From Luzula sylvatica (Eukaryota; Streptophyta; Magnoliopsida; Poales; Juncaceae): a stretch of 64,000 bases of DNA. Numbering within the stretch: the stretch's first letter is position 1; the number at the start of each line of letters is the position of its first letter. Of this stretch, positions 60,257 to 64,000 are shown one piece after another. The position numbers were made by a program, and so were the translations under genes. The stretch spans positions 7,398,501 through 7,462,500 of the forward strand of contig OX326959.1 of NCBI GenBank assembly GCA_946800325.1, written 5' to 3'. The notes under the pieces are model-generated. The model was not told the origin of the DNA, did no database searches, and saw nothing but the letters and a program-made list of their open reading frames with translations.

Positions 60257-63200
60257 ATGTCTTCTAGTAACACCAACACCATGTCGATTAGATCGACGTT
60301 AGAAAAGGATAAGCTAGTGGGTCGGAACTACTTGGACTGACACCGAAACCAGAGAATAGTTCTTAGGCAAGAGGGCAAAAGTCACGTATTGGATACGGAA
60401 CTAGTGGAACCGGGCCCCGATGCTATGGCCGATGAAAAGGCCGCGTTTGAGAAACTTAAGAAGGACTCGAATGCTGTTACGTGCCTCATGTTGGCATGTA
60501 TGGACGCTAGTCTTCAAAAGCAGTTTGAGTACTCGGATGCGCACATAATAGACGTTGTGCTCAAGGAAATGTTCCAAGAGCAGGAGCGTATTGAACGGTT
60601 CAATACACTCAAAGAGTTGGTAAACTGTAAGATGCCTTATGGGTCTTCGGTAAGCGCTCACGTTTTGAAAGTGCAAGCTCTCATAGACCGTCTAGAGAAG
60701 CTAGGAGAGAAATTGTCGAAGATTATGCAACAAGATTTGATCTTATGTGCACTTCCTCCAACGTTTTCTCCGTTTGTGACTAACTATCACATGCATTCGA
60801 TGAATAAAATGATCCCTGAGCTTCACGGAATGCTCAAGAATTATGAGTCGGAGATGTTGAAGACATCCCGGGAGAACAAGGCAAAAGTTGCCGGGAATGT
60901 TCTCACGATTCAGAAAAAGGATCGTAAGAGATCGATGTCCAAGGGCAGTTCGGCTAAGAAACGTTCGAAGCTGAATAAAAAGGGAAAGGAGAAATCCAAG
61001 GATGCGACGTGCTACCATTGTCACAAGGCTGGACATTGGAAGCGCAATTGCAAGGCTTACCTCGACGAGGTGAAGAAGGGCAATACGGCTTCGGAAGCCG
61101 GTCCATCAGGTATTAACGTTATCGAAGTTAATCTTTCAACTATGAATAATTGGGTATTAGATACCAGATGTGAAACTCATATTTGTCGCAATATGCAGTG
61201 TCTAAGTTATAGTAGAAGATTGGCGCGAGGCGAGGTGGATTTACGCGTCGGAAATAGAGCAAAGGTTGCTGCTTTGGCCGTTGGCGTTTATAATCTTACT
61301 TTGCCAAGTGGACTTATATTAGTACTAAATAATTGTTATTTTGTACCGTCGTTATGTAAGAACATAATAAGTGTGTCGAAATTGGCCAAGGATGGCTATG
61401 AATTTGTTATTAGGAATAATGAATTTACTATATGTAAGGATAATATTATCTATGGAAATGTTCTATTAGAAAATGGTCTTTATGTATTGGATTTTGATCA
61501 TGGAAATAATGAGTCTATCTATAATGTTAATGCGAAAAGGATTAAACCTAAAGTTGATAATCGGAATTTCTTTTGGCATTGTCGTCTCGGTCATGTGAAT
61601 GAGAAACGCATTGCTATACTCCATAAAGATGGAATGCTAGACTCATTTGAATTTGATTCATTTGAGAATTGCGAATCTTGTTTGCTTGGCAAGATGACAA
61701 AGGCACCGTTCTCCAAGGTCGGAGAGCGGTCCAACGACTTGTTGGAACTCATACATTCAGATGTGTGTGGACCGATGAGCATCGAGGCAAGAGGAGGCTA
61801 TCGATACTTTGTTACGTTTACGGACGATTATAGTAGATATGAATATATCTATTTAATGCGTGCTAAAGCGGAGACCTTTGAAAAGTTCAAAGAGTTTCAA
61901 AACGAAGTTGAAAATCAGCTAGGCAAGAAAATTAAAGCCATTCGATCGGATTGAGGAGGCGAATATTTGAGCTATGAGTTTGAAGATCATCTCAAAGATT
62001 GTGGAATAGTTCCACAATGGACTCCGGCAGGAACGCCACAATGGAATGGTGTGTCTGAGAGGAGGAATCGGACCTTGTTGGACATGGTTCGATCCATGAT
62101 GAGTCAAACTTCCCTTCCAAAATCGTTTTGGGGATTTGCCCTAGAGACTGCGGTTTTCTTATTAAACCGCATACCTTCTAAATCGGTATCTAAGACGCCA
62201 TATGAGATATGGACCGGAAAAGTTCCGAAGTTGTCTTTTATTCGGGTTTGGGGATGTGATGTTTTCGTTCGAAAATTATTATCGGACAAACTCGATCCCA
62301 AATCTGAAAAATGTTTATTTGTAGGGTATCCTAAAGAAACAATGGGATATTATTTCTATAATCCTATCGAAAACAAGGTTTTTATAGCTCGAAGAGTTCC
62401 TTGAGGAGGATTTCATCTCTAGGCGAGTTATTGGGAATGAAATAGATCTCGAAGAAATTCGAGACCCGCAAACGAATGTTGAACCAATGAACGTTGATCC
62501 GGTTTCGTCAAATGTTGATGATCCGGAGTCAAGTGCACAAGGCGCAATTCGTAGATCGGGTAGGATTCGTCAAGAGCCTATACGATATGGTTTTATCGTG
62601 GCAAATGATGATGAAGTCGAATTCATAGATGATGAACCTACATCTTATCGCGAGGCTATGAAAAGCAAGGATTCCATTAAGTGGCAAACTGCCATGAAAT
62701 CCGAGATTCAATCCATGTACGATAATCAAGTTTGGAACTTGATAGATCCACCTCTCGGGGTTAAACCAGTGGGATGCAAGTGAGTCTTCAAGAAGAAGAC
62801 CGACATGGATGGGAATCTAAACACTTATAAAGCACGGCTTGTGGCGAAAGGTTTCAAACAAATTCATGGTGTAGACTATGAAGAAACATTTTCTCCCATA
62901 GCAATGCTTAAATATATACGGATCTTACTTGCTATTTCTGCGTATTATGACTACGAGATTTGACAAATGGATGTCAAAACCGCATTCCTTAACGTGAATT
63001 TAGAAGAGGATGTGTACATGACACAGCCCGAGGGTTTTGTCGATTCAAAGAATCCGGATAAAGTGTGCAAGTTGCAACGATCCATTTATGGATTGAAGCA
63101 AGCTTCTTGGAGTTGGAACATACGTTTCGATGAAGTTATAAGCGAATTTAACTTCGTGAAAAACGTAGAGGAACCTTGTGTATACAAGAAGGTTAGTGGG

Positions 63201-64000
63201 AGCTGTGTTGTATTTATTGTACTATATGTAGACGACATCTTGATCATAGGAAACGACATTCCGATGCTTACGGATGTTAAAAATTATTTAAATACTCGTT
63301 TCGCTATGAAAGATTTGGGCGAGGCCGCTTATATATTAGGCGTGAGGATTTATAGAGATAGATCCAAGAAATTAATCGGCTTGAGTCAAAGCACGTACAT
63401 CGACAAAGTGTTGAAACGGTTTTCAATGCAAGATTCGAAGAAAGTACTTCTTCCAATGTCGAGTGGCATATCGTATTCTAAAGTTCAATGTCCGACATCG
63501 AGCAAGGATAAGAATGCGATGAGTATTGTTCCATACGCTTCGGCGGTTGGATCAATTATGTATGCCATGATTTGTACGCGCCCCGATGTGTCGTATGCAT
63601 TGAGCATCGTTTCACGTTACCAATCTAATCCAAGGGATATGCATTGGATCGCGGTTAAGAACATCCTTAAGTACTTACGAAGAACTAAGGATCAATTTCT
63701 AATTTATGGTGGAAAGACATCAGGGTTGGTTATTAATGGATATACCGACGCCAGTTTCCAAACATGTGTCGACGACTTTCGATCACAAAGTGGATACGTG
63801 TTTTGTCTAAATGGTGGAGCGGTAGTGTGGAAAAGTTCCAAACAACCCACGATAGCAGACTCTACAACTGAATCAGAGTATATTGCGGCTTCGGAAGCAG
63901 CAAAGGAGGCGGTATGGATAAAGAAGTTTGTGTCCGAGCTTGGAGTAGTCCCGAGTATCTCGGAACCTGTGGTTGTGTATTGTGACAATACGGGAGCGAT
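60257..64000 (+). pseudogene. gag-pol: Copia gag-pol polyprotein with stops and a frameshift
   Basis: ATG at 60257, in frame with all gag motifs. Gag: VTCLMLACM near 60470; zinc knuckle CYHCHKAGHWKRNC near 61009. Protease: WVLDTRCETHIC near 61151, where the usual DTG is DTR, so the active site is lost. Integrase: zinc-binding HCRLGHV...CESC (61580-61690), then catalytic D (HSD 61762, IRSD 61949) and E (NGVSE 62057) with D,D(35)E spacing. Reverse transcriptase: DVKTAFLN near 62972; YVDD at 63225-63236. RNase H: TDAS near 63744 and STTESEYIA near 63862. Breaks: TGA at 60338, TGA at 61952 (right after catalytic IRSD), a frameshift near 62395-62402, TGA at 62781 and TGA at 62961. The TGAs replace W or R expected from relatives. 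The 3' end lies beyond the window. Confidence 0.9.

Larger units (their letters stand above)
57431..64000 (+). mobile_element. Decayed autonomous-type copia element, 3' end outside window
   Basis: Plus-strand element with 5' LTR (ending 58700), PBS (58702-58713), a long leader with a palindrome array, and a gag-protease-integrase-RT-RNase H polyprotein running past 64000. The domain order with integrase before reverse transcriptase defines Ty1/copia. The left end is not resolved: there is no clear TG terminus, and it may be truncated at the junction with the fragment ending at 57430. Several stops and a frameshift make it inactive as it stands. Confidence 0.85.

Overview
The window looks like pericentromeric or centromeric heterochromatin of a flowering plant. 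I see no cellular gene. About 36 kb is very AT-rich tandem satellite DNA. The rest is nested LTR retrotransposons, one solo LTR and one SINE. The evidence for a plant is Ty1/copia proteins with plant-type gag and pol motifs, primer-binding sites complementary to initiator methionine tRNA, an ORF resembling the plant-specific 'putative plant transposon protein' domain, and a tRNA-derived SINE.

Layout. 1-5262: satellite A, ~180 bp period. 5263-10235: satellite B, ~177 bp period. 10236-17938: a complete, recent, minus-strand LTR element ('element 1') with a 5-bp target duplication inside satellite B. 17944-21189: satellite B. 21190-22597: solo LTR of the same family, also with a 5-bp target duplication. 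22598-44645: satellite B again, with a SINE at 24752-24974 and large tandem duplications of 2365 bp and 1343 bp. 44646-45383: a third satellite (C), ~123 bp with an alternating A/B dimer. 45384-57430: a scrambled nest holding a plus-strand LTR, a 5' fragment of a minus-strand copia element (protease, gag, leader), a second member of the element-1 family ('element 2', 48967-57036) followed by a truncated extra gag copy, and a minus-strand LTR fragment. 57431-64000: a plus-strand copia element with gag, protease, integrase, reverse transcriptase and RNase H, decayed by stop codons and running off the window.

Most interesting signals. (i) Elements 1 and 2 have LTRs, PBS, several polypurine tracts, a copia (Sirevirus-like) gag and a second ORF encoding a probably nuclear protein, but no protease, integrase or reverse transcriptase, so they look non-autonomous. 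(ii) Paired near-palindromic boxes (CCGTTcgAACGG and variants) form arrays upstream of the LTR TATA box and again upstream of the second ORF. A spelling variant of the same module lies in the leader of the otherwise different copia element. (iii) Satellites A and B both have a three-box substructure (3 x ~59-60 bp). (iv) Most premature stops in the retroelement genes fit C-to-T or G-to-A changes, as expected from decay of methylated DNA.

All family assignments are by eye; nothing was searched or aligned by program.
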